From Armatimonadota bacterium (GTDB taxonomy: Bacteria; Armatimonadota; HRBIN16): a stretch of 64,000 nucleotides of DNA. The notes beneath the pieces are model-generated. The model had not been told where the DNA came from. It did not search any database and worked only from the letters and a program-made list of their open reading frames with translations. How positions within the stretch are numbered: position 1 is the stretch's first letter; the number at the start of each line of letters is the position of its first letter. This document shows positions 54,214 to 62,496 of this stretch, piece by piece. The stretch covers positions 1,340,839-1,404,838 of the forward strand of contig BPGT01000001.1 of NCBI GenBank assembly GCA_026003175.1, written 5' to 3'. The position numbers and the translations under genes are program-made.

Positions 54214-54985
54214 GAAGCGTTATCAAAGCTCCCGCCAGCGTGCAAAGCAGGTTCACCATATCATTGTTTATCCACCGCCAGCCGCTGAGCTGTGTGGCGG
54301 CGAGCCCGCAGTGTTCCCTTTTTTCTACGACCTCGCCGCACCGCTTGCAACGATATCTTGCCTGCAGGGTGGCGCCCAGCAGGCTGTCCAGCAAATTGCC
54401 TGCCATCCCGCCCAGCGCGACCACCAGCGCCTGCGCTAGAGGCATGGGATGTACCAGCCACGCTATCCCGGCTATCACCACACTGCCTGCCCCTCCAGCC
54501 AGGAAGCCCAGCGAGGTAACCCCGCCCGAGTCGCCCGCTCGCAGTATACGCCCTGTCAGGATATGACGCGGCGGTGTGGTGGAAAGCGCACCGATTTCAC
54601 TGCTCCACGTATCGGCGTTAGCGGCAGTGTACGCCCCGACAAATGCCAGCCACCAGCATGCCTCACCGGTCAGAGTATACAACGCGATGCACAAGGACGC
54701 CACACCGCCATTGGCAAGCACCTGCGTTGCGCCGCGTTGCGAACCGCGTGCGGTTAGAAACTCCATGCGCTTTTTGTGTGCAGCACGCCATCGGCTGAGC
54801 ACACTGGAAGTTACGAAGAAGGTGAGCAAAACCGCTGTGCCTTGCCAACCGCCCCCGGCGAGAGTGACCCACCCCACCACAAACGCGGCGGCAGCCCCCG
54901 ACACCGATAGCCAGTGCAGACGAACGGCGCAAAGCACCACGAGCAACACGATTACGGCGGAGTAGATGGGGTTGGCAGCCCACAC
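54191..54985 (-). CDS. DUF92-family membrane protein
   Basis: A 264-residue integral membrane protein of the DUF92/TMEM19 family, related to plant VTE6 phytyl-phosphate kinase. About six hydrophobic segments, the conserved GGVTSLGFLAGGAGSVVI region with preceding ADTWSSEIGAL, and a zinc-like CKRCGEVVEKREHCG loop near residue 215-230 are visible. It ends the convergent pair with the large membrane protein. An exact prokaryotic function is not known to me. Confidence 0.87.
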   Translation of the reverse strand: MWAANPIYSAVIVLLVVLCAVRLHWLSVSGAAAAFVVGWVTLAGGGWQGTAVLLTFFVTSSVLSRWRAAHKKRMEFLTARGSQRGATQVLANGGVASLCIALYTLTGEACWWLAFVGAYTAANADTWSSEIGALSTTPPRHILTGRILRAGDSGGVTSLGFLAGGAGSVVIAGIAWLVHPMPLAQALVVALGGMAGNLLDSLLGATLQARYRCKRCGEVVEKREHCGLAATQLSGWRWINNDMVNLLCTLAGALITLLSHTAIR

Positions 54986-54993
54986 TGCTCATC

Positions 54994-55827
54994 CTAGCGG
55001 CGAATGCCGACCAGCGTGCGCAGGTATTTGGGGTCGGTAATGCGGTCTATTGCTACACGTCCACGGCTGCTGGCTGCATGGATGAAGTAGCCGTTGCCGA
55101 TGTAGATGCCCGTATGGGAGATGGGCTGTTTGCTAGAACGAAAGTACAGTCTGTCGCCCGGCTGCAGCATGGAAAGGTCCGGAATGGGCGTTCCTATCTG
55201 TGCCTGGTGTCTGCCTAAGCGGGGCAGCTTGATGCCGTTGAGCGCAAACACCTTCTGCACGAATCCCGAGCAATCCAACCCGCTGTAGGAAGTGCCTCCC
55301 CAGCGGTAAGGAATGCCCAGAAAGCGCAAAGCGGTCTGCACGATGCGTTCGCCCAGTGCGCCCATCGTTGCCGGGCTGGCAGACACCACCTCATAATCCA
55401 GCAGCCTCACGTGCTGACGGGGTACCCAACCCACACTACCGTCCGCCATCAGCACCCCGTACCATGCCCCCGCTTCGTGCGTGACGGCGAGATACGTCAA
55501 CGTTTCACAACGAGCGTACAACCTGCTGTGTGTACTGCGCATCGCATAGATGGGAGCAGGGTTGACAGTCACTCCTAACCGCCCGATAACCTGGTGGCGT
55601 TTGGGCTTCGTTCTGCTAGGTGGTGGACTATTGCTTTGCGACACAGGACGCGGCGGCTCCGGCGGACGGATGGGCAGTTCGATAGAGAGGGTAGTATCGG
55701 CACGAACGGTACCTACCACCCATAGAGCGAGCACCGCACCCAGTAGGCAGAGGGACAAACGCCTCTTTCCCCACCCTGTTTCCCTTAGGGAGGGGTTCGG
55801 AAGACAGGTATGATTCTTGAACCACAC
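54994..55827 (-). CDS. Secreted NlpC/P60 peptidoglycan hydrolase with SH3-like domain
   Basis: A 277-residue protein. The frame starts at a GTG (55827); an internal TTG near residue 25 is an alternative. A signal anchor (LLGAVLALWVVGTVRA) is followed by a Pro-rich linker, a bacterial SH3-like domain (about 80-145; SRLYARCETLTYLAVTHEAG, WVPRQHVRLL) and a NlpC/P60 domain with catalytic C186 (LDCSGFV), H238 (SHTGIYIG) and H250 (FIHAASS). It probably cleaves peptide stems of peptidoglycan. Confidence 0.9.
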   Translation of the reverse strand: MWFKNHTCLPNPSLRETGWGKRRLSLCLLGAVLALWVVGTVRADTTLSIELPIRPPEPPRPVSQSNSPPPSRTKPKRHQVIGRLGVTVNPAPIYAMRSTHSRLYARCETLTYLAVTHEAGAWYGVLMADGSVGWVPRQHVRLLDYEVVSASPATMGALGERIVQTALRFLGIPYRWGGTSYSGLDCSGFVQKVFALNGIKLPRLGRHQAQIGTPIPDLSMLQPGDRLYFRSSKQPISHTGIYIGNGYFIHAASSRGRVAIDRITDPKYLRTLVGIRR

Positions 55828-55867
55828 GACGGAGCTTACCCCTCCAAAGATTGCACCTGAAAGACTA

Positions 55868-56530
55868 TTACTGCACCAGCCTTAGCCAGTCGCTAAAGAT
55901 AAAGTACATCCGGTCAAACAGCAGTGCCATGCGCGCCATAATGGTTGTTCCAAAAATCGCGCCAAATGCCACCATCATCACCCAACGCCCGAGCTGCGCC
56001 GAGTTGCGGATAGCCTTGCTCTTCTGCTCAAACGAGAAGAAGAAGTAGCTCATCACGGTGACGAGTACTATCATGAAGATGAGATTGTTCAGGCTCTTCG
56101 CGAACTCGAACGAACCGTCTGCCGCCACTACATACAGCGGTCGGAAGGAATCCGACAGCTGCGGCAGATAGGTGTTGGAGAAAATCTGGAAAATCTGTCC
56201 TGCCGAGAAGCCCATCAGGAAGCCTATCGGCAAGCGACTGAGCCAGTTGTGTTTTCGGCTGTGGATAAAGTAGAACAACAGACCAAACATGAACACGAAC
56301 GTCCAGTACCACTCACCCTTCTTAAACACCGGCTGGTACAGGAACGGGTCCAGAACATCCTTGATCAACACCACAATGGAGAACCCGGCGGCTAAGCCGA
56401 TAAAGATGTGCTCGAAGAAGCGATAAACAACGTTCTCACGGTAAATCAGGGTCATCAGTCCAATAGTACAAATCGCACCGACGTACACGCCGGGGCGCGC
56501 CAAAAAGTCTTGCCACACCTGTTCCATCAT
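55868..56530 (-). CDS. Membrane protein F of a six-gene operon
   Basis: A 220-residue protein with about six hydrophobic segments (GVYVGAICTIGLMTLIY, FFEHIFIGLAAGFSIVVLI, FVFMFGLLFYFIHS and a long LIFMIVLVTVMSYFFFS). One extracytoplasmic-looking segment carries YLPQLSDSFRPLYVVAADGS. It overlaps the preceding gene by 4 bases (ATGA) and ends the operon. No family is recognised. The coupling suggests it is a stoichiometric subunit of a complex with the other five. Confidence 0.7.
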   Translation of the reverse strand: MMEQVWQDFLARPGVYVGAICTIGLMTLIYRENVVYRFFEHIFIGLAAGFSIVVLIKDVLDPFLYQPVFKKGEWYWTFVFMFGLLFYFIHSRKHNWLSRLPIGFLMGFSAGQIFQIFSNTYLPQLSDSFRPLYVVAADGSFEFAKSLNNLIFMIVLVTVMSYFFFSFEQKSKAIRNSAQLGRWVMMVAFGAIFGTTIMARMALLFDRMYFIFSDWLRLVQ

Positions 56531-57369
56531 TGCGACCTCCGCGTTCGTGTTGCGAAGTAGCCGATGTTGCCTATCACGATGAGCACCATAATCAGCACGT
56601 GTGCCAGCGAGATGCTGCCCATGCCTACCGAAGCCAGCCCCGGTTTTCTAAGCAGGTTCTCATACTCGGCGGCTCCGCGCATACCTTCCATCGTGCCCAC
56701 AATCTGCCCGGAAGCCAGATAGGGGTACGTCTCGGGTACCATCACGGAGGTGGGGCAGAAACCAAACTTCAGCTTGGGGTTTGCACCCACCACCAGACCA
56801 ATCCAGTCGGCATAGATGCCGGAGGCAGCAATCTCCACAATCGCGTCCACATTCTGGATGTCCTTGATGCCCTGCATCACCGGCATGTCTTTAGTGGGCT
56901 TACCGTCGTAGTCCTTGTCGAAGGTACCGGGGATGTCGCGCACCATCGACTTCATCACTACGCCTATCTGCGGACGATAACCCCAGTGCACCCAGTTTTT
57001 GCCGTATTCGTAGCCATACTCAGCGGCAAGTTTTCGGGCGATGTTCAGCGACAACTGGCTTCCCTGCACGTCAAACGAGAACACCGCCACCCGCAATCCT
57101 CGCTGCATTGCATGGCGCAGGATAGCCACCGTCTGCGGCATGTTCTCCGCGCGAGTGCCTCCGCTCCATGTGGCGCTGATAATCACGAAGCCATTTGGGG
57201 GTATGGATTCTATAGCGTCGTACAACCTCTGAGTAGAAGGCATGGTGACCGTTGGCAGGCGTATAGGCAAAAACAGCGGCGCAATCACCACCGCCAGCAG
57301 CAGCAGATACAGTATCCGACGGTCTATTGCTTGCAGCTTTTCCCAGAGGTTTGCCGATGCACCAGTCAT
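56527..57369 (-). CDS. Membrane-anchored Rossmann-like protein E of a six-gene operon
   Basis: A 280-residue protein with one hydrophobic helix at each end (LYLLLLAVVIAPLFLPIRLP and LAHVLIMVLIVIGNIGYFAT). Between them is a large domain of alternating strands and helices: GFVIISATWSGGTRAENMPQ, LRVAVFSFDVQGSQLSLNIA, GYEYGKNWVHWGYRPQIGVV and ADWIGLVVGANPKLKFGF. The pattern suggests a Rossmann-like or receiver-like fold, with a conserved D/N-rich loop (TFDKDYDGKPTKDMPVM). An AAAAGGAGATTTAGACG site gives the start. Function unknown; no catalytic motif is recognised. Confidence 0.65.
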   Translation of the reverse strand: MTGASANLWEKLQAIDRRILYLLLLAVVIAPLFLPIRLPTVTMPSTQRLYDAIESIPPNGFVIISATWSGGTRAENMPQTVAILRHAMQRGLRVAVFSFDVQGSQLSLNIARKLAAEYGYEYGKNWVHWGYRPQIGVVMKSMVRDIPGTFDKDYDGKPTKDMPVMQGIKDIQNVDAIVEIAASGIYADWIGLVVGANPKLKFGFCPTSVMVPETYPYLASGQIVGTMEGMRGAAEYENLLRKPGLASVGMGSISLAHVLIMVLIVIGNIGYFATRTRRSQ

Positions 57370-57372
57370 CGT

Positions 57373-58185
57373 CTAAATCTCCTTTTCGAAGTAAGCGCCT
57401 CGCTCAAGGCTGAGCCAGATACGTAGCGAGATGGCAAGCCCTCCTACACCCAGACCGAAAGCAATCGCACGCAGCGACGCCGCGTTTAACACAGTGAGCA
57501 GCCACTCTTTTATCACTTCCAGACGCAGCGATGCCAGCGCGCTATCGCGGGGAATCCAGGCGGTCAACGCTAAGCCTACAGGCACCTGCGCCAGCATCAC
57601 CAAAAACGCCGCCGCCATCAGGATAGTGGCTTCGATAGAGCGAATACGGAAGGCACGGTAAGCCGCCGAGACAATATAAAAAGCGATCAGCGAAAACATC
57701 GTGGCGTCCATGTTAATCAACATGCCCTCGAACAGCACGTTGAACACCTTTTTGGCGGTGGAATTGGTCCCGTATTTCTCCATCAAGCCGAATACCACCA
57801 TCGCCACCATCGCGGTGAGCAGAGCCAGGCTGTTGTACCATCCCGCCCGCAACCGCACGATATTGCGCCCATGCACCCTCAGCAGACTGAGGATGCCCAG
57901 CGTCAGGGTCATACCGCCCAGCAGACTGCCCAGCTTGCTGGCAGGAACCAGATAATCGGTGAGGATGTTCTTCTGGGTGGCTTTGTCGAACGGCAGGAAG
58001 AACTCCGTGGCGTAAAACAGCCCTGCGAGGAAGGTGACGATAGCGATAAGTGGCTTGCGTGCCCGGGAAGGCAGGTTAATCAGCAGGATGACCACAAGAA
58101 TGCTAAACACCACCGCTCCCGCTACGTAATACGGCAGTACTGCTGGCGGTTGGGGACTAAAAAAGCGAACTATCGGCTCTAACAC
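57373..58185 (-). CDS. Multi-pass membrane protein D of a six-gene operon
   Basis: A 270-residue protein. I prefer the GTG at 58185, eight bases after GGGGGTAAAC and 17 bases past the upstream stop, to the GTG at 58233 that overlaps the previous gene by 31 bases. About seven hydrophobic segments (VVFSILVVILLINLPSR, LIAIVTFLAGLFYATEFFL, ALLTAMVAMVVFGLMEKYG and others) are visible. No family is recognised. Three bases separate its stop from the next start. Confidence 0.65.
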   Translation of the reverse strand: MLEPIVRFFSPQPPAVLPYYVAGAVVFSILVVILLINLPSRARKPLIAIVTFLAGLFYATEFFLPFDKATQKNILTDYLVPASKLGSLLGGMTLTLGILSLLRVHGRNIVRLRAGWYNSLALLTAMVAMVVFGLMEKYGTNSTAKKVFNVLFEGMLINMDATMFSLIAFYIVSAAYRAFRIRSIEATILMAAAFLVMLAQVPVGLALTAWIPRDSALASLRLEVIKEWLLTVLNAASLRAIAFGLGVGGLAISLRIWLSLERGAYFEKEI

Positions 58186-58202
58186 CGTCCGTTTACCCCC
58201 TG

Positions 58203-59006
58203 TTAACGAATGGTAAATAGTTCTATGAACCACTTGCCTCCATCTGCCAGAATCGGCACCTTGAGCGCGGCAACCGTTGAAGCGATGGATCCCACGACGA
58301 ACAGTGCGGTAATCAACAGCTTCCCAAAATCCTGCCCCACCAGACTACCGAGCATCGTCGGGTTGCGCGAGATGTATGCGCTGGCAGCGTAGTACTCGTC
58401 GCCAATGATAGTGTAGTCGCACGCGGCGATGAAGAACGGAATCTGCGTCGTTTGTGTGGTTCCGGCAACCTGTATCGCCCCTGTCATATTACCCGTCTCA
58501 GCGAAGATAAGCGATTCGGCGAAGAACTCGCCAAACATGAAAGAACTGGCGATCTTCTCGCGCTGAATCAAGCCCGCCACGCCGGAGGCGAAGGCAAACT
58601 GACGGTCGGACAGGAAGCGGATAGAATCGGGGTCAAAGCGTTCAGGATGCCCTTCTGCCTGATAGGCATCGCGAATGACCTCTTCGGCTACAGTGTATAC
58701 GGTTGGGTCTGCGACCGGCATCAGGATACGGTTGCCGAATTTGGCGGTGGACCGCGCAATATAACTGAAGATGCTTAACGCCTGCAGAGCAATAATGCCG
58801 AAACCGCCAATGCCAGGCACCATCAGCACCGGACGCCCCATTTCGGTGGCCCGCCCTATCGCTTCGTCGATAGCATTCAAACCCGGGATGCGCCGAATGA
58901 ACAGCTCCTTGCCCCGCTGGGCGGAGATAATTCGCCAGATAATGATAAGCGCTGGCAGTACTTCCACAATCAACACGGGCCAGGGTTTCTCAAAGGCGTG
59001 TTGCAT
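58203..59006 (-). CDS. DUF6754-like membrane protein C of a six-gene operon
   Basis: A 267-residue protein with hydrophobic segments at about 10-28, 60-85 and 235-250. The central region (RILMPVADPTVYTVAEEVIR, then SDRQFAFASGVAGLIQREKI, and FGEFFAESLIFAETGNMTGA) and the IPFFIAACDYTIIGDEYYAA motif match what I recall as DUF6754 proteins. GGAGCCATCTGGTC precedes the ATG. It overlaps the upstream gene by 17 bases. Biochemical role unknown. Confidence 0.65.
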   Translation of the reverse strand: MQHAFEKPWPVLIVEVLPALIIIWRIISAQRGKELFIRRIPGLNAIDEAIGRATEMGRPVLMVPGIGGFGIIALQALSIFSYIARSTAKFGNRILMPVADPTVYTVAEEVIRDAYQAEGHPERFDPDSIRFLSDRQFAFASGVAGLIQREKIASSFMFGEFFAESLIFAETGNMTGAIQVAGTTQTTQIPFFIAACDYTIIGDEYYAASAYISRNPTMLGSLVGQDFGKLLITALFVVGSIASTVAALKVPILADGGKWFIELFTIR

Positions 59007-59310
59007 GACCAGATGGCTCCTGTCCTTTTTCGTATTCTAACTGTTCAATGCGCTCGATCAGCCTCTCTACGTTCTCCCGCTTCTCCAGCAACCGGCTGTA
59101 ACGATGTACGTTCTCTATTCCCACAAAAGGCGCAAGGAACGGTGTGAGCACAATCAGTGACTGGCTGGCGACAAACGACAGGGGCTTATTCAGTTCCAGA
59201 AACAGCACCGCCGGCGCCGCCATGCCGCGGCGCACAACCCCCTGCGCAATGCGCTCCAGAATGGCGTCGCGCTCCTCATCGCTCAGTTCATCTTCTTGCC
59301 AGCGGTCCAT
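58990..59310 (-). CDS. Small acidic protein B of a six-gene operon
   Basis: A 106-residue protein starting at the ATG at 59310 within the 3' end of the first gene (28-base overlap); a TTG nine bases upstream is an alternative. The N-terminal part is acidic (DELSDEERDAILERIAQGVV), a hydrophobic middle reads APAVLFLELNKPLSFVASQS then LIVLTPFLAPFVG, and a C-terminal helix is highly charged (SRLLEKRENVERLIERIEQL). It may be a peripheral membrane adaptor. No family is recognised with confidence. Confidence 0.6.
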   Translation of the reverse strand: MDRWQEDELSDEERDAILERIAQGVVRRGMAAPAVLFLELNKPLSFVASQSLIVLTPFLAPFVGIENVHRYSRLLEKRENVERLIERIEQLEYEKGQEPSGHATRL

Positions 59311-59729
59311 TCTCTCCAAAAGGCGATCGCCTCCAGCACCTGTTCTCGATTACCTGCAAAGCGCAAATAGACCCCCCGGAATGGCTGCAGGCGCGAACGA
59401 GGGGGCACTGGACTGAGTTTAACCCCACTATCGTTGACTATGACGTACTTCGCTCTCTCCCACGTGATGTCGTACATCGCGCCCAGATAACGTGCCCCTG
59501 CACCTCTCTCACCTATATAGTAACACACAGGGAGCCAGTAGTCGCGCGTTGCCAGCCACAACAGGATGAATGCCAGCAAGCCCATTCCTGCGCTACGAAA
59601 AGCCACACCCACCACTACCGCAGCCAGCAGCATAATCGCACCCGCCTGCCACGCCTGCTGCGGTTGCTCGCGTAGTAGGTGTACCGTCCACTGCAAGGTA
59701 TGCTTGTTTGCCAACCCCTCCTCATCCAT
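59283..59729 (-). CDS. Membrane protein A, first gene of a six-gene operon
   Basis: A 148-residue protein starting at the ATG at 59729 (MDEEGLANKHTLQW). Longer starts lie inside the promoter and are excluded by it. Two hydrophobic segments (GAIMLLAAVVVGVAFRSAG, MGLLAFILLWLATRDYWLP) are followed by a soluble C-terminal domain with VKLSPVPPRSRLQPFRGVYL and NREQVLEAIAFWREW, which looks like a bacterial PH-type domain. No firm family is assigned. Confidence 0.65.
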   Translation of the reverse strand: MDEEGLANKHTLQWTVHLLREQPQQAWQAGAIMLLAAVVVGVAFRSAGMGLLAFILLWLATRDYWLPVCYYIGERGAGARYLGAMYDITWERAKYVIVNDSGVKLSPVPPRSRLQPFRGVYLRFAGNREQVLEAIAFWREWTAGKKMN

Positions 59730-59751
59730 GCGCGGGCAACAGCCCTGCGTC

Positions 59752-59780
59752 ATTATAAGCAGTAGCCCTCCCTGTGTCAA
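59752..59780 (-). promoter_or_regulatory. Consensus sigma-70-type promoter of the six-gene operon
   Basis: TTGACA (59780-59775), a 17-base spacer and TATAAT (59757-59752) on the minus strand. Both hexamers match consensus and the spacing is ideal. It fixes the first start codon at 59729 with a leader of roughly 16 bases and no clear Shine-Dalgarno. Confidence 0.75.
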
Positions 59781-59822
59781 GAGTAACTATTCTGTATACT
59801 GAACATTCATCCCTTCCCCCAA

Positions 59823-59854
59823 CAAAAAGAGGGTCGCGCTCCGCGCGACCCTCT
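59823..59854 (-). terminator. Rho-independent terminator of the PEP-CTERM gene
   Basis: A 12-bp stem (AGAGGGTCGCGC with GCGCGACCCTCT, loop TCC) is followed on the minus strand by TTTT, 19 bases past the stop of the PEP-CTERM gene. A textbook intrinsic terminator. Confidence 0.85.
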
Positions 59855-59872
59855 CGCCGGAAACATCTATGC

Positions 59873-60532
59873 CTACGCGCGTCGCCGGCGCAGAGCCAGC
59901 AGCCCCATCACTCCGCTACCCAGCACCAGCAGGCTGGCGGGCTCGGGCACGGGAACCGTCTCCAGATAGAAGTTCGCCTTTGGGTTGCCCCCAAAATACC
60001 ACAGCCCACTATTGTCCTTCATGAACACATCCTCGCTGGAACCAATGGTAGGCGGGTCGTAGATGAGCAACCCGGCGTTCGCGGCGCTGAACGAGAAGCC
60101 AATCCACAGGTTCGCCGGTGCAGCCAGAGGAGTTGACAGAGAGATAGTGTAAATCCATGCGCCAGAGCCGTTCAGCGTGCCCAGATTGTACGATGCCAAC
60201 AGGGGGGCTGGCAGGTTGTACTCGTTCAAGTCGTAGATGTACATCGTCACGTCAGGAGCCGTGCTCGGTGCATAGTAGGCGAATGAAATCTGCGTGATCG
60301 GCAGGCTGGTGGTGCGATGCACATCGTCCGCCACGATAGCCCCTGCTCCACCAGCATAGTAATAGCCGGTGGAGTTGGTGGTGTTGCTGTAGTCGGGAGC
60401 TGCCTGCGGAATCAATCCATTGTTGACCAGATTCACACCAGCAGGCACAGGCTGCGCCGTCAACTGAAGTTGCGCGCTCGCTAGCGCAGCGATACTCAGC
60501 AACAAAACGGTGACCAGCAAAGTGCGAACCAT
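59873..60532 (-). CDS. PEP-CTERM-sorted exported protein
   Basis: A 219-residue protein starting at the ATG at 60532 after GGAAGGGAGACTCGC; an upstream ATG at 60553 lies at the edge of that site. It has a signal peptide (LLVTVLLLSIAALASAQ), a beta-rich central part and a C-terminal PEP-CTERM sorting signal (VPEPASLLVLGSGVMGLLAL followed by RRRRA). The signal is cleaved by exosortase, implying an exosortase and extracellular polysaccharide system elsewhere in the genome. The function of the mature part is unknown. Confidence 0.85.
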   Translation of the reverse strand: MVRTLLVTVLLLSIAALASAQLQLTAQPVPAGVNLVNNGLIPQAAPDYSNTTNSTGYYYAGGAGAIVADDVHRTTSLPITQISFAYYAPSTAPDVTMYIYDLNEYNLPAPLLASYNLGTLNGSGAWIYTISLSTPLAAPANLWIGFSFSAANAGLLIYDPPTIGSSEDVFMKDNSGLWYFGGNPKANFYLETVPVPEPASLLVLGSGVMGLLALRRRRA

Positions 60533-60573
60533 GCGAGTCTCCCTTCCTTTCACAGAGAAATAGTATTATTTCC

Positions 60574-60603
60574 ATTCTAAACGATTTTGCGAGTACTCGT
60601 CAA
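60574..60603 (-). promoter_or_regulatory. Sigma-70-type promoter of the PEP-CTERM gene
   Basis: TTGACG (60603-60598), an 18-base spacer and TAGAAT (60579-60574), 42 bases before the start codon. Confidence 0.6.
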
Positions 60604-60733
60604 GCAAATGACACAATCGAGGCAAAAACCCGTATTTTTACGGGTATACAGGAGAAGTGATCTGCTAAGGTTCGCTCTTTTGGAGGGCGAGGGCTCCTGC
60701 CGAACCATTTTGGTATGTGGTGCAATCTACCGT

Positions 60734-60787
60734 GTCATGCTGAGCCATGGAGGCATTCCGGAGACCCTTCGCTCCGCTCAAGGTGAC
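60734..60787. repeat. Interspersed inverted repeat, diverged copy (GTCATGCTGAGC type)
   Basis: GTCATGCTGAGC and GCTCAAGGTGAC bracket a 30-base interior with CTTCGCTCCGCTC. It shares the TTCGCTCCGCTCA core with the element at 35584-35656. The rest of the gap from 60604 to 60848 holds one small hairpin (ACCCGTA/TACGGGT at 60628-60645) and nothing else recognised. Confidence 0.5.
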
Positions 60788-60848
60788 AGACCAGCGGAAC
60801 TGCTCCGCTGACCTCTTGTCCAGAGCCATATATAGCAGACAAATCGGT

Positions 60849-61184
60849 TTACTTATCTGGCATCAACCTCAAAGAAGGGTCTTGTTCGAGGTACTCGTGG
60901 AAGTCTATCATCTCGTCGACGGTAATCGGTCCGAGTTTCTCCACGCGCTCTTTTTCAGAGGGTGTCAATTCGTTCGCCTCGCCGCGCAGCAAGCGCTCAT
61001 CCCATTTCTCCTGCCGGATAAACTGTTCACCCAGTCGCTTGCATCGAGGGCATCGGTAGCGGATGTAGACGAAATTGGAGCCAACCCGGCGCAGGTAATA
61101 TCCCCGCTGCACCACGTCCTTTTCATAGATACGCTGCCCACAGGAGCAAAAGATACCGGTTCGCATGTTCTGAGAGTCTTCCAT
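60849..61184 (-). CDS. Small zinc-ribbon protein
   Basis: A 111-residue protein with cysteines at C13, C15 (FCSCGQRIY), C45 and C48 (CPRCKRLG), forming a zinc ribbon in the N-terminal half. The C-terminal half is a charged helix with LTPSEKERVEKLGPITVDEM, IDFHEYLEQ. A GAGGAGATACGACG site gives the start. It sits 15 bases after the dGTPase-like gene, probably cotranscribed. Function unknown; it may bind nucleic acid or a protein partner. Confidence 0.75.
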   Translation of the reverse strand: MEDSQNMRTGIFCSCGQRIYEKDVVQRGYYLRRVGSNFVYIRYRCPRCKRLGEQFIRQEKWDERLLRGEANELTPSEKERVEKLGPITVDEMIDFHEYLEQDPSLRLMPDK

Positions 61185-61199
61185 CGTCGTATCTCCTCA

Positions 61200-62285
61200 T
61201 CAAGAGGTGATATGCCACATCCTCGGTACAAAGTACCGGCTGTATGTGTTCATGGCGAAGCGGTCGGTCATACCCGCCAGGTAGTCGCAAACCGCCTGCG
61301 CCAGGGCTTCCGTACTGGTATTATCGGTTAGTTTGCGCCCGCTCTGTGGTAGCAGTTCGGGCTGCTCCATATACAGCCGGAACAGACCCTTCAAAATACC
61401 CTTTGCCTTCTGCAGTTCTTTCAGTCCGATAGCCTCTTCGTGGTACACCCGTTCAAACAGAAACTCTTTGAGGGTATCGGTCGCCTGCTGTACGGTCTCA
61501 CTCATGCGCACCTGAGCACGGTCCAGGCTGTTTTCAATCACGTCCAGTACCATAGACTCAATGCGCTCGGATGAAGTTTCACCAAGCACTTTGACGCACT
61601 CCGGTGGCAAATCGTTCGGCTGAATGACCTTTGCCCGAATGGCGTCGTCGATATCATGGTTCACGTAGGCGATTCGGTCGGCGATGCGTACCACCTGCGC
61701 TTCCAACGTGCATTCATCAGATAGCGGGTCGGCATCCAGGTCCGCTCTGCCTTTACTATGGTGCAGGATACCCTCGCGTGTTTCATAGGTGAGGTTCAGT
61801 CCTCTACCGTCCCGCTCCAGCACGTCCACCACGCGCAGGCTCTGTTCCCAGTGACGGAAGCGTTTGCCGGGAAGGTATTCTTGCAATACCTCGTCCAGCG
61901 CCTGTTCCCCAGCATGCCCAAAAGGCGGATGTCCCAGGTCGTGTGCCAGCGCGATGGCTTCGGTCAGGTCCTCGTTCAACCGGAGAGCACGGCTGATAGT
62001 GCGGGCAATCTGCGCTACTTCCAGCGTGTGCGTCAAGCGTGTGCGATAGTGGTCTTCCTCAGGGTCGAGGAACACCTGGGTTTTATGTTTCAACCGCCGA
62101 AACGCCTTCGAGTGTAGCACCCTGTCGCGGTCGCGCTGGAAGCAGGTTCTTACCGGGCAAGGCGGTTCGGGGCGCAACCTGCCTCGCGATTGAGCACTTT
62201 TGGCTGCATAGGGCGAGAGGACCTGCAACTCCCACTGCTCAATCCGCTGGCGGATGAAACCGTCCCGAAGTGAAACACTGGTCAT
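61200..62285 (-). CDS. dgt: Deoxyguanosinetriphosphate triphosphohydrolase-like HD protein
   Basis: A 361-residue HD-domain nucleotide triphosphohydrolase, starting at the ATG at 62285; a GTG nine bases upstream is possible. The family N-terminus ends LSPYAAKSAQSRGR; then SKAFRRLKHKTQVFLDPEED, the HD-region RTRLTHTLEVAQIART, and LAHDLGHPPFGHAGE with the catalytic His/Asp pair. The C-terminal part is helical. dGTPases remove triphosphate from dGTP or other dNTPs. The short type without the E. coli insertions is widely found. Confidence 0.93.
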   Translation of the reverse strand: MTSVSLRDGFIRQRIEQWELQVLSPYAAKSAQSRGRLRPEPPCPVRTCFQRDRDRVLHSKAFRRLKHKTQVFLDPEEDHYRTRLTHTLEVAQIARTISRALRLNEDLTEAIALAHDLGHPPFGHAGEQALDEVLQEYLPGKRFRHWEQSLRVVDVLERDGRGLNLTYETREGILHHSKGRADLDADPLSDECTLEAQVVRIADRIAYVNHDIDDAIRAKVIQPNDLPPECVKVLGETSSERIESMVLDVIENSLDRAQVRMSETVQQATDTLKEFLFERVYHEEAIGLKELQKAKGILKGLFRLYMEQPELLPQSGRKLTDNTSTEALAQAVCDYLAGMTDRFAMNTYSRYFVPRMWHITS

Positions 62286-62320
62286 AGAAAACACTCAGCA
62301 CTGGGTTCGGTAACACCCAT

Positions 62321-62349
62321 AGTATACACTATCCCCGAAGAGGGTGCAA
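62321..62349 (-). promoter_or_regulatory. Sigma-70-type promoter of the dgt-zinc-ribbon operon
   Basis: TTGCAC (62349-62344), a 17-base spacer and TATACT (62326-62321), about 35 bases before the dgt start. Confidence 0.6.
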
Positions 62350-62389
62350 CGTTAGCGGTGAATCCCGTAACAGTACAGGCTTACAGAGC

Positions 62390-62419
62390 TTGACACCCTA
62401 TATTTCAGCATACTAAAAT
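62390..62419 (+). promoter_or_regulatory. Sigma-70-type promoter of the DUF1559 pseudopilin gene
   Basis: TTGACA (62390-62395), an 18-base spacer and TAAAAT (62414-62419), about 78 bases before the start codon. Confidence 0.6.
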
Positions 62420-62496
62420 ATCAGCGGTGAGGGAATGCACGCTACCGATATCGCCTATGGAGGCGTTCGGTAAATTATCCAAAAGGAGGGTCTTTG

